In this document: one piece after another, positions 9,676-21,420 of the stretch
Position numbering within the stretch: the stretch's first letter is position 1
Layout: every line of letters begins with the position of its first letter
Assembly (NCBI GenBank): GCA_050084985.1
Contig: JBITNC010000001.1
Coordinates: 105,586,001 to 105,650,000 of the forward strand
DNA from: Nageia nagi
Taxonomy: Eukaryota; Pinophyta
Direction of reading: 5' to 3'
DNA length: 64,000 nucleotides
Notes under the pieces: generated by a model
Database searches by the model: none
The model's input: the letters and a program-made list of their open reading frames with translations, nothing else
What the model was told of the DNA's origin: nothing
Program-made: the position numbers and the translations under genes

Positions 9676-12525
9676 GTGCTTATCCTTAACAACCAATGAT
9701 AGTAAGATTTATTGTGAAGGATTGAACTATTTGAATAAGGAAAAAGTAATTATTGTATAAAAGAATACTAAATAAAATGGTATTCAAACTATAGTATGTG
9801 TGTGTGTTGATATCATGGATAATGGCTTGTAATTTGAAATAGCTAACAAGGTAATGAAATTATGGATTAATTATTGAGGTGGATTAATTAGATGAATTAA
9901 TGTATGACCAAGGAAACAAGGTAGTATTAAATTGAGCTAAAATTCTTCTAAGGTCTCTAAGAATAGATAAAATGTATGGAAATGCATTTGCATAATGGTC
10001 AAAAGGAAAATAGGGTCATCCTAATCCTCCTCCCTTATAGTACTTGACCCATCCACCAAAGGTCCATGAAGATGCTTATTGAACAAAGATTGATGGAGAT
10101 ATTCAATGGTTGAGTTACGATGGTCAAAAGTATAAAGCATTGACAAAGCCAATGGATATAAAATGACATGAATTAGAGTTATATTTCATTTATAAGCTAT
10201 GATGTATTATTACTCTGATATGAACTTGTAATAAATTATGGAAGCTTTTTGACCTATTGAAGTAAATGTCATTAAATTAAATGGTTTATGGATAGAATTT
10301 ACTAGGTACTAATTAATGTTGTCTTTATGCTTCATTCGTAATGGTGAATGAAAATTAGATGATTATGTACTAAAATGAGATACCTTGATCAATTAAGTAA
10401 ATGAGTTTTTATTAAATTATTTATGAAATGTTAGTATTATGATTTAATAAATTATGAATGACATCATGGGTGTTAAATACTACGATTAGTAATGATTGAA
10501 TGAATGAATAGGAGTAGGAATTACAATTTCTTACATGAAATAGTTAGTGGGTATTACAAATTACTAAAGGTAGATAAAAATAAAGTAGATCAATAAGATC
10601 ATTAGTCTCAATAAATCCAATACCATCCCAATGACTTGAAAATAATTCTAAATTAGATTTAAGGTTCCAAATGACAAATTGGGATCACTTAGGAAACTTT
10701 AGGGATCATTGGGATCAAAATGGGTACAAATGGGATTCAATGCAATTAAATGGGACTGATTGGGATCTTTTGGGATAAATATGGAGTTTTTAGATAATAA
10801 GATCAATATATTTAATGATCATAGTTTAAAGAATAAAATTGAACTTAGAATTAGAATCTAGAATAATCCAACCCAAAGGAACTTTTGAGATGAAGGCAAT
10901 AATGTAAGAAAATGGTGGAGAACCTTTTCCAAGTAAATGTACACCAATAAATGACAAACAAAAGAAATATTCCTTGTGTAAGGACTACTTAGTGTGACAT
11001 TACCTTTGTAGCAATAATGGAAAGACATTACCTCATGACTTGCTACTTTACACATACATGAGGATATTTAAAGTAGACCTATTTACACTATACAATGTGT
11101 ATGGGACAAATAGAATTAGGTGACTTCCTAAGCAAGCCTATAATTGATAATTTTTATGTACACCTCATGCACAAAGATGAATGGTATTAAATCCTAGAAT
11201 GTTTTTATGCATGGTTATATCTTGTACCATCTTCACTATTTGGGAACATTAGTTTATGGTTAGTGGGCCATGGGTGGTTCTTTTTGTCAACACATTTAAT
11301 AATAAATTAGAAAAAATAACCACTCAAGGATATTATTTAATATCCATGGATCCCCAAGTTATGGGAATAAGGATGTTAGAACACATGGTGGGTCTACCTG
11401 ATAGTTATGGATAGGCTAATGAATCACATCCTTTGGTAGATGTGTTATATGGGGATAGCAATCAGGAAAACTATAGTTATCGAATGAGACTAACTAGTAG
11501 TCATACCACTTGCAATTAGCAGATAAGGGTATGATGATTATTCCATAGGTGATGATACCCAATCATAAGTAAGCTTGCCTAGGATATGTTATCTACTCTT
11601 ATGATATGGAGAGTTATCATAAAGTATAGATGCTAACTTAGTGGAAGTGTGATCTCTTGGGTGGTATGGGCCCCAAGTAGAAAACCACTATGTTATAACC
11701 AAAAAACCTATTGCACATGGGATGTGGAATAGGAATGGTGAGGTTACTTTTGAGGCATATTTTCAATAGGGTGAGCATTGAGGAGTGAACATTAGAAAAT
11801 TTTATCAGAGTTGCTTACCTTAGTTTCTTGACCAATCTTGCCATGTGAGTGCTAAACTAGCTAGTAGCATTATTAAGCTCATGTGGGATTGCCTAGTCCA
11901 CTTCTAGATCATTCGAGTGTTACATTTCAAAAATAAATTAGTTATGAAATTTAGGGTTTTATTCAGTGAGAATAAGTAGATGTGTTATATGAATGGAATT
12001 TAATTTGTTAGGATCAATCTTAATCCTTCATTTAGAGCCTATAAATTTAGATATTATTTTCCTAAAGTGATGCTTAAAAAACATCTTGTCAAAGAAAACC
12101 CTTACGTTAATGCTCCTACATTTGCATAGTGCAATAAATTAGAAGCTAATGATATAGGCCTTGCCTTATCATAAGTACTTAAAATTGATAATGTTAGTGG
12201 TTAACTAAGGTATATTAAAAATTAATTATGTTATTATCATTAACTATGGAGTATTGCAAAAATTGGTATATAAAGATATGCACTACATTATAGTATCATG
12301 AATAAGGAAGTTAATCATATGAACCATTACATAAATAAATCCTATATTATAAATGAATATGGAAGAAGGAATACTTAAACTAATGCTTTGGCTATATTTG
12401 AACAAGGGATGTATATTAGATAATAAATTTTCTCCTAATGTTTGTTACTCATTGTTATCATACTATATGGTATAACAATATTTAGATGGTACCCAATGTA
12501 TGGGTGTTGATATTGGGTCATTACA
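9676..12525 (-). mobile_element. Probable LTR or solo LTR, minus orientation (left end unknown)
   Basis: Read on the minus strand from 12525 the sequence begins TGTAATGACCCAATATCAAC, a start seen in many plant gypsy LTRs. No coding domain is found in the next 2.8 kb. A TTTAAATATCC box near 11065-11075 (minus) could be its TATA box. Neither a partner LTR nor a target duplication was found, so the left boundary given is only the edge of the microsatellite region and the call is tentative. Confidence 0.35.
10675..10787. repeat. Degenerate short-period repeat rich in TTGGGAT
   Basis: aattgggat, cattgggat, aaatgggat, gattgggat and ttttgggat recur every 10-20 bases. It looks like a decayed small tandem repeat inside the probable LTR. 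Confidence 0.6.
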
Positions 12526-13101
12526 CATTTTAAACTCTAAATATCATAGAATGAGAGATCAAACAAGATACACAATAGGGTAAAAAAAACAAATATAAAG
12601 TGGAGATTAAAAATTATCTAAACAAAAAACTTGTAGTAAAAAATCTACTAGGTTTGTAATCACACATGTATAATTTAGGTGGCCAATTGGCTAACCATGG
12701 CTATAATTCAAGATTTTGCATTTTTTATTTGGCTAATATAGCATATAATAGTTACCTCCTTTAAAAAAAGTTTATAAGTATTTATACATTTGTAGTTCAT
12801 GTATCCAACTTTTCTTGCATGTATTTTAATATATTAACCTTCAATTTTAATCCTATTTTAACATTTCATCTCAAAATTATGAATAGAAAATAGAATTTCA
12901 ACTATATATACATTTATAGGTCAATATGTATATACATATCCTACTCCCATTATATATTATCACATTATAAAGGAAGCTAGCATTGTACTCTCATTTTGTG
13001 ATCCAGTAGAATATTGATCTTTCAAGACTATTCACTACATTTGGATCTCCATTTCTATACAAAATCTACATTGTTGCATTCAAGATGGAACCACCATTCC
13101 T
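12526..13101. other. Unassigned AT-rich sequence
   Basis: Non-coding on both strands. It includes scattered atatata tracts and no recognisable element end apart from the LTR start at its left edge. Confidence 0.4.
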
Positions 13102-13275
13102 CCAACTGGGTTAGATCCTTCATGTACTTGCAACCAAGTTGGATCCATCATACTTGCCAATGGCTTAGATCCTTGCTACATGCAATAGGTCAAATACATT
13201 ATTTGCAACTAGGTTAGATCCTTCATATCTATAACCAAGTCAGATCTATCATACTTGCAATAGGGTTAGAATCTT
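13102..13275. repeat. Degenerate 26-bp minisatellite, about seven units
   Basis: Units begin caac(t/c)agg or caaccaag, continue ttagatcc and end with a variant of ttcatacttg (starts near 13102, 13131, 13157, 13183, 13206, 13233 and 13258). Lengths vary from 18 to 29 bases. The open frame at 13014-13217 is this repeat read through and not a gene. Confidence 0.8.
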
Positions 13276-13742
13276 AAAACTATAATTAGTATGATATCAT
13301 TCTCTTACAATTTGTACAAATCCTACATATCTACACTTAATAAAAATTTCCCTTCTACAACCATTTTGGATCCTTCATTTCTTAATCAATTTGAGATAAT
13401 GCCTAAACTCAATACAACACACAAAAACTTATTCTCTATTTCATATATTAAAATAGATATTTTTAATTTTTTTCTTAATACTTTTATGAAATTTATCCTT
13501 TTAGGTGAAATACACTCCAATTTGAGTTATGATGTTAGACTTAGTGGTAATATAGGATGCTCTTCTGAAAAGACTAAGAACATCATATCATATTTTAATT
13601 AGTTGTAAATAATGTAATAACTGATAATGAGTGTAGAAGGTACATTTTAAATATTATTTTTATAGGTTATTTATAAAGTATAATGTTTAATTTTGAGTTT
13701 TTTTAACAAGTTAAAAGTAGGATTTATTTCTATAGAAAGAAA
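13276..13742. other. Unassigned sequence before the hAT relic
   Basis: An open frame at 13291-13602 (103 codons, beginning MISFSYNLYKSY) has no recognisable domain and is rich in Asn, Ile, Leu and Phe as expected of AT-rich chance frames. It could be the 5' part of the following transposase relic but shows no match I can support. Confidence 0.35.
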
Positions 13743-15880
13743 ATGCTTGTTAATGATGATTTCACATCTCTTGAAGAAGATATTTGTGATGATAAAATAT
13801 CAAATGATTAAGATGAAAACATTATTTCACATGAACTAGAACCTACTAATAAAAGTAAGGAGAATGAAACAGAACATCAAGAACCTAAAAGTAGTAAGAG
13901 GTATTCAAAAGAAAGTAGAAAAAGTAAATACACTATACATAGAACATTTAAAAATGATTCGGTATCAATGTAACTTTGGGTTGAACTTGTTGAGCTAAAA
14001 AATAGTTCAACATTCACAACATAATGTAGATGCAAATGTTGTAGTTGGGAAATAAATAAAAATCATCTAATGCAACTAAAGTTACATACACTTCAGAAAT
14101 ATTATGGGAAAAATACACTTATGAATTTGTAGATGGTAAGCAGAAAATAATAATGATGTATAATGATAAAAACAAAATGTGTTCACCTTAAATATGAGGA
14201 GACGTATGATAGGGAGATCAAAAGAAGGAAGATAATTTCTTAAAAATGTAGAACAATAAATCAATTTATGGGATCATCCAATCAAGAAAATCTAATTTCT
14301 AAGATTGTGCAATTTTCTATTATGTTTTAGAGTGTAAAAAATAGAAGGCCAATTTCTAAGATTTCTTTATATAAAGAATTTTTGTATTTTGTAGGTATTC
14401 ATAATATTAAATTATCTCAACATCATGGATATGAGACCAGTGCATGGGATATTGTAAATAGTATTAGATCTATTGAAATGTATGATTTGAGATAGAAGCT
14501 AAGAGATGCAAAATTTAGTTCTTTATCAATTAATGAGGTGATTACTATTTCTCATACATCATGGGTTTGCTTACATATTTACACTTTTGAAAACTTAGAG
14601 CACATGAGGCAACATTATTTATTAGCATTACAAAAAATTTCAAAAATTTGTAATGTTAAAAACTATGTAAAATCATTATAAGTGGTCTAAAATGAATAAT
14701 TGTTATGGATAAATATGACATAGCTACTCAATTGATATGTGCAGGAGTGTATGGTGCATCTATAATCCAAGGTCACAAGAATGATATTTATGTTAAACTT
14801 TCAAAAACTATGCACCTTATATGTTGCCAATTCATTGCATAGATCATAGAAATAATATTTCTTATAAAATAATGAGAAATTTGAATAATGTTGCAAAGTT
14901 GGAAGAATTGGTTCATGATATACATTATTAATTTGTAAATATTTTTAAAAGGATTCTAGATTTTTAACAATTTGTAGAGGGAGTAACAAATGGTAAAAAA
15001 TTGCTTAATGATTTTGATAGTAGATAAATTTTTTTATATCTTCCTACACTTAGAGTATGTCTCTTTAACTGGGTATATGTGGAACAATCCAACACAAGTT
15101 GATAAAGAAAAAAAATTGATTGTACAAGTTAACTGATATTGAGACTTTTCTTACTTTATGTGGTATTTTTTCAATTTTATAGGAAATAAATAGAGTAATA
15201 AAAATTACTCAAACAACACACACACACACACACACACACATTAGATTTTGTAAAGGCAAGATAACATTTTTATCATGTACTTGACAACTTGTATATTAGC
15301 GTAGATAATTTTTTGGGTGATATATTAGATAAGTTGAATCTAATGCATTTTTTATTATAAGAGAGATGATATCTATGTAAGAGGTTAGATGAAATTTTAG
15401 TAACATCATAATTGTTTTATCATTTTATTTTTGATGTAGGAATAAAACTATAAAAAAAATTACAAATGATTTCTAATGAAATAAGGGATAGGTTTAGCAA
15501 GGATGACTTAGTGGAGGCAATGGGTTTCATGGGTTTTGTTTACATACATTTTTGGTCAATAGATAGTAAATGTATGTCAAAAATGTTTAAGAAATACATC
15601 AATCTTCTTATGAAAATTTTTTGTTGACCTATTGAGATCAAAAGGCTCAAAAGGTTTGGTATTCTCAATAAAAAATAATTGAGTGATCAATCAAACCAAT
15701 TCAATCTTACTATGTATGATCAATATAAGCAATTGAGTGAACTAATAGAAAATGGCTCAATTACACAATTATGGAGTACATTGTATCCAAGTATAATATT
15801 GCAAGTAATAGTAAGAAAATATTTTTAGTTATATGAATTATGTTAGAAACTAATTTTAATATCTGTTGAAGATGAATGAG
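13743..15880 (+). pseudogene. hAT-type transposase relic (zinc finger plus RNase H-like fold)
   Basis: The reading starts MLVNDDFTSLEEDI and has an acidic, Lys/Ser-rich N-terminus. A BED/TTF-like zinc finger follows at about 14000-14080 (CRCKCC, then HLMQLKLHTLQKYYGK). The transposase body contains LRDAKFSSLSINEV and SWVCLHIYTFEN (about 14490-14590), CAGVYGASIIQGHKNDI (about 14735-14790), PIHCIDHRNN (about 14828) and near the end SVEDE (15861-15875), the usual start of the hAT dimerisation region. This matches plant proteins related to hAT transposases that carry an N-terminal zinc finger. Many stops, at least two frameshifts and an internal CA microsatellite kill it. No terminal inverted repeats were identified. 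The family call rests on remembered motif order. Confidence 0.7.
15214..15241. repeat. (CA)n microsatellite
   Basis: About 13 CA units lie inside the hAT relic. They add a Thr-His run in one frame and must postdate its loss of function. Confidence 0.97.
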
Positions 15881-15885
15881 CTTTA

Positions 15886-16520
15886 GATTTAGCTCCATAT
15901 GAGTTACCTTTGGATTTACCTTCTCCTGCTACTTCTCATGTGTACAAAAAATAGGATAAGGTAGATGTATTTGTTCAACATATTCAACATATTCAATCCA
16001 TAATGGTCAACATTCTTGAATGTACCTAAGTCAAGCAAAAAAATTCATATGGATAAACTTTGAGTTCCTCACTCTTTTCATGTTGGTGATCGTGTTTGAT
16101 TTCATATTGATAAGCATAGGTTTAAGGATAAGGCTTTAAATAAGCTCAAACCCATTCATTATGCTCCTTATAGAATTATTCAAAAGGTGTCTAATAATGC
16201 TTTTTAGCTTGACCTTCCAACACAACTTGGCATTCATGATGTTGTTAATATCAATCTTTTCAAACATTATCATGAATCCATCTTAGAGATAGAGGTTCAA
16301 CCCAGAAATCTTGTTGATGTGATTCTAAATTCTTATCTACCACTTTCTAAAGAATATTTTTTTTCCACCAAAACATACAACACATGTTAGGGATCTACAA
16401 CTTCCTCCCTTGTAGCTAAGAAAGTTGAATTTCCTCATCAAGCTTGTTGGGTTCCACATCATTGCATGGTTTGAGATTTTGCTTCTCTTGTAAAGGCATT
16501 GGGGACCAATCCTTCCTTTA
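15886..16520 (+). pseudogene. Gypsy integrase C-terminal tail
   Basis: Readable blocks are LAPYELPLDLPSP, HIQHIQSIMVNILE, VPHSFHVGDRV, KLKPIHYAPYRIIQKVSNN, LDLPTQLGIHDVVNINLFK and HYHESILE: the linker and GPY module of a Ty3/gypsy integrase. The reading ends near 16540 with IGRNDEE just before a purine tract and LTR start. The rest of the element (gag to integrase core) is absent; the hAT relic directly abuts its left side. Four in-frame stops fall at expected Trp or Gln codons. Confidence 0.75.
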
Positions 16521-16530
16521 TTGGGAGGAA
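16521..16530 (+). other. Polypurine tract
   Basis: ttgggaggaa lies directly before tgatgaggaataatcc, the probable LTR start of the same gypsy fragment. Confidence 0.6.
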
Positions 16531-16650
16531 TGATGAGGAATAATCCTCATAATACTCAAAATATAATAAAATGCCTTATTAAAGGTATCTACACATTATG
16601 CATCAATAATTAAAGGCATTTACTACATTATTTTCATTTGTAATAAATGT

Positions 16651-16763
16651 AATACCATGTGAATTTTCCCATGATTTTACTCATACCATGTACCTTCTCC
16701 CATTTTACTCATACCATATGCCTTCTCCCATGATTTTACTCATACCATGTGTTGTATCCCATG
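16651..16763. repeat. 28-32 bp tandem repeat in the LTR
   Basis: Units of the form ataccatgt..cttctcccatgattttactc start near 16651, 16684, 16711 and 16743. The repeat lies upstream of the TATA-like box, where LTR enhancer repeats commonly sit. Confidence 0.85.
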
Positions 16764-16782
16764 GTATTTAGATTGTACTTGG

Positions 16783-16799
16783 CCTATTTAAAGGCTTCT
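16783..16799 (+). promoter_or_regulatory. TATA-like box in LTR
   Basis: cctatttaaaggcttc follows the U3-like tandem repeat. It fits a TATA box by sequence and position only. Confidence 0.4.
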
Positions 16800-17009
16800 C
16801 TTATAAATGCAATTCATCCAATTCCTGATTGTACATCATTTCAATACATTATCTTATATCAAATCAAAAGTAATAAATATATTAGACAAAGGATTTTTAT
16901 GTTCAATATATACGTGTCTCAATAATTTCATTTTTTCTTTTATTCAATTATATACCCATATTACTACTTATTATAATTCATTTAGAAATTAGAATTGAAT
17001 TTTACTAGT

Positions 17010-17215
17010 TAATAAATTTTGTCACCAAATCAATGTCAAAGGATTTTCCATCGGGTTGGTAACAAACTTGTTTACAATCAAATTGCTATTAAAGGAATTT
17101 TCATTTGGTTCATTGCATACTTTCATATAACTAGATTGATGTCAACGGACATGCCACTAGGTCAGTGCTAAGAGTTTTTGCAACTAGATTGGTACCAAGA
17201 GATATGCAACCATGC
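17010..17215. repeat. Degenerate repeat with aactagattg/gggttggta core
   Basis: Phrases such as caaatcaatgtcaaaggatt, aactagattgatgtcaac and aactagattggtaccaag recur with wide spacing. They look like a decayed tandem array similar in style to the 13102-13275 minisatellite. Confidence 0.45.
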
Positions 17216-17354
17216 AAATGTTATTTTGAACTATAACATAAGTATAGTTACTTGAGATTTAATTAAACATAAAAAAATATTTGAAAATGAATATAGAATT
17301 GTAAACTATAAATGTATAACCTAAAAATTTAAACTTATATTCATGTTTTGAAAA

Positions 17355-17860
17355 TGTAAGTGCACAATAGAAAACTAGGTTGCTTTAGGATACTCTACTA
17401 TTAATTCTTCAACTTGATTTTATTTTTCCTTCTCAAATACATTATCCTTATTTAGGTCTACAAAAAGTGATTCATTGTTAGATAACAAAGTATATTCTTT
17501 CTTGGTAGGATCATATTCATGCATAAACATACCACTATCGATTTTTTCTTCAACAAAATTTTGCAATTCAAATATCAATAAGATTGTAACCCCTTACTAA
17601 ATTCCAAAGTATGCGGATGCATTTTAGATGGAGTATGTTCTATCCTAATAAAATCATTTGTATCATAGGAAGGATCATCAATTGTAGGATTGGGAAAACC
17701 TCTACAAAATATCATCTAATCAATTATTATCAAGTTTTTTGATGTCAATGTTATAAAGACTCTCCATTGTTACCTCAATCCCATGTTGTATACAAAGAAA
17801 TGTCATTTCAATTTCAATATAAAAAGTCTCTTGATGAATTTTTACCTATGTTTATGGTTC
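17355..17860 (-). pseudogene. Unidentified decayed coding stretch
   Basis: On the minus strand, coding-like text is readable in pieces: MTFLCIQHGIEVTMESLYNI, then NPTIDDPSYDTNDFIRIEHT and PSKMHPHTLEFSKG, then FVEEKIDSGMFMHEYDPTKK. Two frame changes and a few stops separate the pieces. I do not recognise the family. It may be a second exon or domain of the stretch at 18195-18480 on the same strand, with a non-coding gap of about 330 bp between them. Confidence 0.4.
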
Positions 17861-18194
17861 TAGTGGAGTTAATTCTCCCTTGCATTCTTTGTTATGGAGG
17901 TGGTGTAGATATGAATGTATTACTTATCTAGTTATGTGTGTTGATCTTACAAATTCTTATAATAATCAAAATAATAACATAAAAATTAAAATTAAAAATA
18001 TAATTCTAAATAATATATATATAATAATTAAGATATATGAAAAAAATACTAATTAAACTTTTTCTCACAAAACATGTAGACATAATTATGGTTGGATGAA
18101 CATTGGCTCTATATATTGCTACGAATTGTGCTTATTGAATTTCAAATAACAAATTTATAAAAATAGAATAAAAAATTAGTTAAAAATTAATTGG

Positions 18195-18480
18195 TCACAA
18201 TCACATAAGAAGCCTAATATTCATAAGTTAGAGGTTGTTAAATTTCCACCTTCCCTATATTCGAGATGGTTTTCTACTACTTGTGATGTCTCCTCATCAG
18301 CATACTCTTCAGTGTTAGAATCAATAATATGATCTATTCTACCTTTCCTTTAACACTTTGTAGATTCAATTCAAATAAAAGGAATTTTCGATATCATATC
18401 AATATCTCCAAGAACTTATAATGGTCATTTTCCTTTCATAGCAAAAAACCTTCTCCCTTTAACAACATACACCTTTCTCT
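18195..18480 (-). pseudogene. Unidentified decayed coding stretch
   Basis: A single minus-strand frame reads about 80 codons with only four internal stops: KGRRFFAMKGK-stop-PL-stop-VLGDIDMISKIPFI-stop-IESTKC-stop-RKGRIDHI, then IDSNTEEYADEETSQVVENH and LEYREGGNLTTSNL. All four stops are TGA or TAA one transition away from CGA or CAA, so this was probably an open frame. The acidic C-terminal part is striking. Family unknown to me. Confidence 0.45.
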
Positions 18481-18499
18481 ACATAAAAAAATATTTTAT

Positions 18500-18627
18500 A
18501 TATCACACACACACACACATACACATGAATGCATGCAAGCATGTGCAAAAAAAAATACATACACATGAATTCATGAAAGCATGTGCAAACACAAACACAT
18601 ACACACACATGCACATACACACACTCA
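18500..18627. repeat. CA-rich imperfect microsatellite
   Basis: (CA)n blocks alternate with catgaatgcatgcaagcatg and catgaattcatgaaagcatg, two near-copies of a 20-base palindromic spacer. Confidence 0.9.
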
Positions 18628-19420
18628 TATAACTAATTGGAATTGGAAATATTTTTCTATCCAAATGAAAAAAATATTTACCTAAAGTTGTATAGGGGAT
18701 AGAGTTATTTGCTTTATCATTGCATGGGAATATGTTGGTTATGGTGTTTCTTGCATATTAAACAATGTATCATGGTATTAAGTAAGAATGGAATATTTAG
18801 TATGAATGTTTCCTCCTCTTGGGTTATTTTCCTTAACTAGCTCACCTTTAATATTATCAAAAATATAAGTACACTAGTTAAATTATTTTCCAATAATACT
18901 ATGAATGTTACATGATAACACCCAAAAAGGTATATATTCTAGTTTTACCTAAAAGTGAATCTACAAAGAAAGAATTCAAAAATAACTTTGAGAAATTCAT
19001 TTTCCATAGACTTCATTTAAAATCCCCTTTTTTTCAATTGAGAATTCATTGCATATTAATAAAAATAAATTTAACATTGTAGATAGATAAAGGATGAGAA
19101 ATAAATTTCAATACTAAAAAGCTTCATAACTAAAATGTATATCTAGTATGAAATATGAATAAACTTTATAATTCTCTTCAATATAGAATCTATCCTCATC
19201 ACTGAAGATTATAATCAAATACAAGGGCTCCACTCCCTCATGGGGTAAACTAATTAAGCATTGTGTGTACAACACATTAAAAGAGAAAGTGTAATTTTTT
19301 TATTATTTATAATATTCACATAATTCAACTTGATATCATAGCTTTTGATGATTATATCCAAAGGTGTGGTATCCATGGAAAACTCAAGCATGTGGACCAA
19401 TTTTTATAATCTTGACTTGT
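18628..19420. other. Unassigned AT-rich sequence
   Basis: No domain or element end was recognised between the CA-rich repeat and the LTR of element C. Confidence 0.4.
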
Positions 19421-19776
19421 TGATCCATAACCCATAAGAATTAAATTTAAAATTCAATTCTAAAACTATGATAATTCCACACTCAATTTAATTAAGTACT
19501 TGTAAGGAAATTAAGAGAACATCTATGTAAAACTAGAGAAGAAAAATAGAACTCTAATCACACAAAATACAAGCAAGTTTATCCTCATTCATCCAATGTG
19601 GGCTACTCTAGCAATCTAGCTCTCTCTTCAAAATGGGTGGAATTATCTTACAAAAGGACCTCCATAATCCTCCATCCTCTTCTCATATTTACACATAAAC
19701 TTTAGCTATGAAATTCACCTCCAAAATTGAACCAAAACTGTCCAAAATTCTCCTCCTTGGGCACATCTAATTTGCT

Positions 19777-19786
19777 CCCTTTTATA
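19777..19786 (-). promoter_or_regulatory. TATA box of element C LTR
   Basis: Minus strand TATAAAAGGG in the middle of the LTR, the expected core promoter position. Confidence 0.6.
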
Positions 19787-20400
19787 CATATTTTTGGATT
19801 CAAATTTGGATGTTACAATAAGGATAATAACAAGCAAGGACCATTTTCATATACCCATTTGGTTTATTTATCTACATCTAAAATTTGAGCTCAATTGGTT
19901 TACAAAATCTTCCAAAATAGGCTCATAAAGAGGAAAAATATTGCTTACTAATCTATTAGAGGATTTCAAAATAGTCTTAGCCCAATAATAGGGGATACAA
20001 CCAATTAAAACTAATACTAGGCCTTATAATAATTTAAATCCATACAAAATTCCAAATCTACACCTAAAATGGGTGGATCCAATAGTAGGATGCCACTTGG
20101 CACTATCTTAGGGGCTCAATAAGCATGATTGAACCTCTTTGATCGATGGTGTATAGGCTAATGGCTAGGTGATAGTTAATGATCATATGGTGGGTGGTTA
20201 AAACTAGTGGCTAATAGGGTATGATCATAACTAATATTCAAACCCACTAGCAAGCTCCACCCACCCCTCCAAAATTCATAGGCAAAGTTGACTACACCTT
20301 GGCAGTCCACTCTATGTTGGTGGTCACCACCTCCCTCTCTATGCTGGCATTGGTGAATCCCTTTTAAATTGGTTTCCTAACATTTTAAAATTTACAAAAT

Positions 20401-20403
<3 letters not shown>

Positions 20404-20436
<33 letters not shown>
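20404..20436. repeat. (AT)n microsatellite in element C LTR
   Basis: About 16 AT units near the 5' side of the 3' LTR. Confidence 0.97.
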
Positions 20437-20438
<2 letters not shown>

Positions 20439-20610
20439 CTTTTTTTTTTAAATTTCAAAAACACCAAATAATTCAAACCCACTTAACTTCCTCATATGAT
20501 GATGAAAATATAATCTGAAAGAAGCATTAAAAAGTTGGTGTCAAAATGGATATTCTAAATACACTAAACATGGAATTCCAAATCACTATAGTGATCCAAA
20601 TTTTTGAACA

Positions 20611-20624
20611 TTCCTCCCCATTAA
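20611..20624 (-). other. Polypurine tract of element C
   Basis: Minus strand TTAATGGGGAGGAA immediately precedes the LTR start TGTTC. Confidence 0.75.
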
Positions 20625-20824
20625 GAGGGAGCTTTTATCCCTAAAAGTGCCTAGGATTTTGGAATACGGTGAGGGTAGAGTTCCCTCACTTGATCAACTG
20701 CATACCACTTGGCTTTGTGTGGGTGTTGGCCCTTCAATATAATACACCACACTTCAAGTTCAATACTAGGATATGTCCTCTTCTTCTTTTCCAACATTAC
20801 ATCCTTAGCTAATACACTCATGTG

Positions 20825-21160
20825 CTCTATGACTAGTCCTTAATTGATGACAACATAATACCTGTGTCTTTTGCAACCAAGGATAGTTCATATAACTTCA
20901 AATTCTCCACATTAACAATGGAATAGATATGCATATAAGGTGGTATATCTAACCAAAATACATTATCACCAACTTGATCAATGATCTTAAAAGGCCCATA
21001 CCTTATCAGTTTCAACTTTTTTCCCTTACCATGTTGTCTTTCCTTGCTAAGATGAAGCCATACTTGATCCCAAACCTAAAATTTGTGATCCACTCTATGA
21101 AGATATAACTCAAATAATCATCTCAAATCTTAGGATGCTTACTAAAATTACCTCATAAAA
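20825..21160 (-). pseudogene. Integrase GPY module of element C
   Basis: The open part (21015-20833) begins MKLIRYGPFKIIDQVGDN and continues WLDIPPYMHIYSIVNVENLK, a classic Ty3/gypsy GPY module. Upstream, HRVDHKF-stop-VWDQVWLHLSKER is the preceding linker. It is joined closely to the integrase zinc domain, so the catalytic core between them has been lost. Confidence 0.8.
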
Positions 21161-21189
21161 GATGTATCACTACCCTATTACTAGGTTTG

Positions 21190-21420
21190 CTAACACTACA
21201 TAACATACAACCTCTAATATACTTGAATACATTTTCTTGCATTTTAAACTAGTAACAATACTTTTGAAAATTAGCAAGAAATTTACCAACACCAAAGTGT
21301 CTTGAAATTCAAGAAGTGTCAGATTCTCTAATAATATTATACCTCTCAAATTTAGGAATACAAAACTTGCCCAAATAAAAAAAGTAATCCATCATGCATA
21401 TGAAAATCAATATTTCCATT
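21190..21420 (-). pseudogene. Integrase zinc-binding domain of element C
   Basis: Minus-strand reading: FHMHDGLLFLFG, IPKFERYNIIRES, HFGVGKFLANFQKYCY, FKMQENVFKYIRGCMLCSVS, KPSNR. The HHCC pattern is partly kept (H in HFGVG, C-x2-C in GCMLCS). It directly follows the RT N-terminus through a deletion at about 21410-21420. Confidence 0.75.

Larger units (their letters stand above)
16531..17005 (+). mobile_element. 3' LTR of the gypsy fragment (right end estimated)
   Basis: It begins TGATGAGGAATAATCC after the purine tract. It contains a four-unit tandem repeat and then a TATA-like tatttaaaggcttc at about 16786-16799, the order expected of a U3 region. The right boundary is not defined because there is no partner LTR. 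Confidence 0.5.
19421..20610 (-). mobile_element. 3' LTR of element C (1,190 bp)
   Basis: On the minus strand it starts TGTTCAAAAATTTGG at 20610 directly after the purine tract and ends GGTTATGGATCA at 19421, matching the end of the 5' LTR stub. It contains a TATA box and an (AT)n tract. Confidence 0.8.

Noticed and set aside
9451-9760. Small proteins with Tyr-Ile runs on both strands
   Set aside because: Translated (TA)n microsatellite.
11905-11925. tRNA T-arm-like sequence near cattcgagtgttac
   Set aside because: No acceptor, D or anticodon arms could be fitted around it.
13291-13602. 103-codon plus-strand gene
   Set aside because: No domain, composition typical of AT-rich chance frames, and no conserved context.
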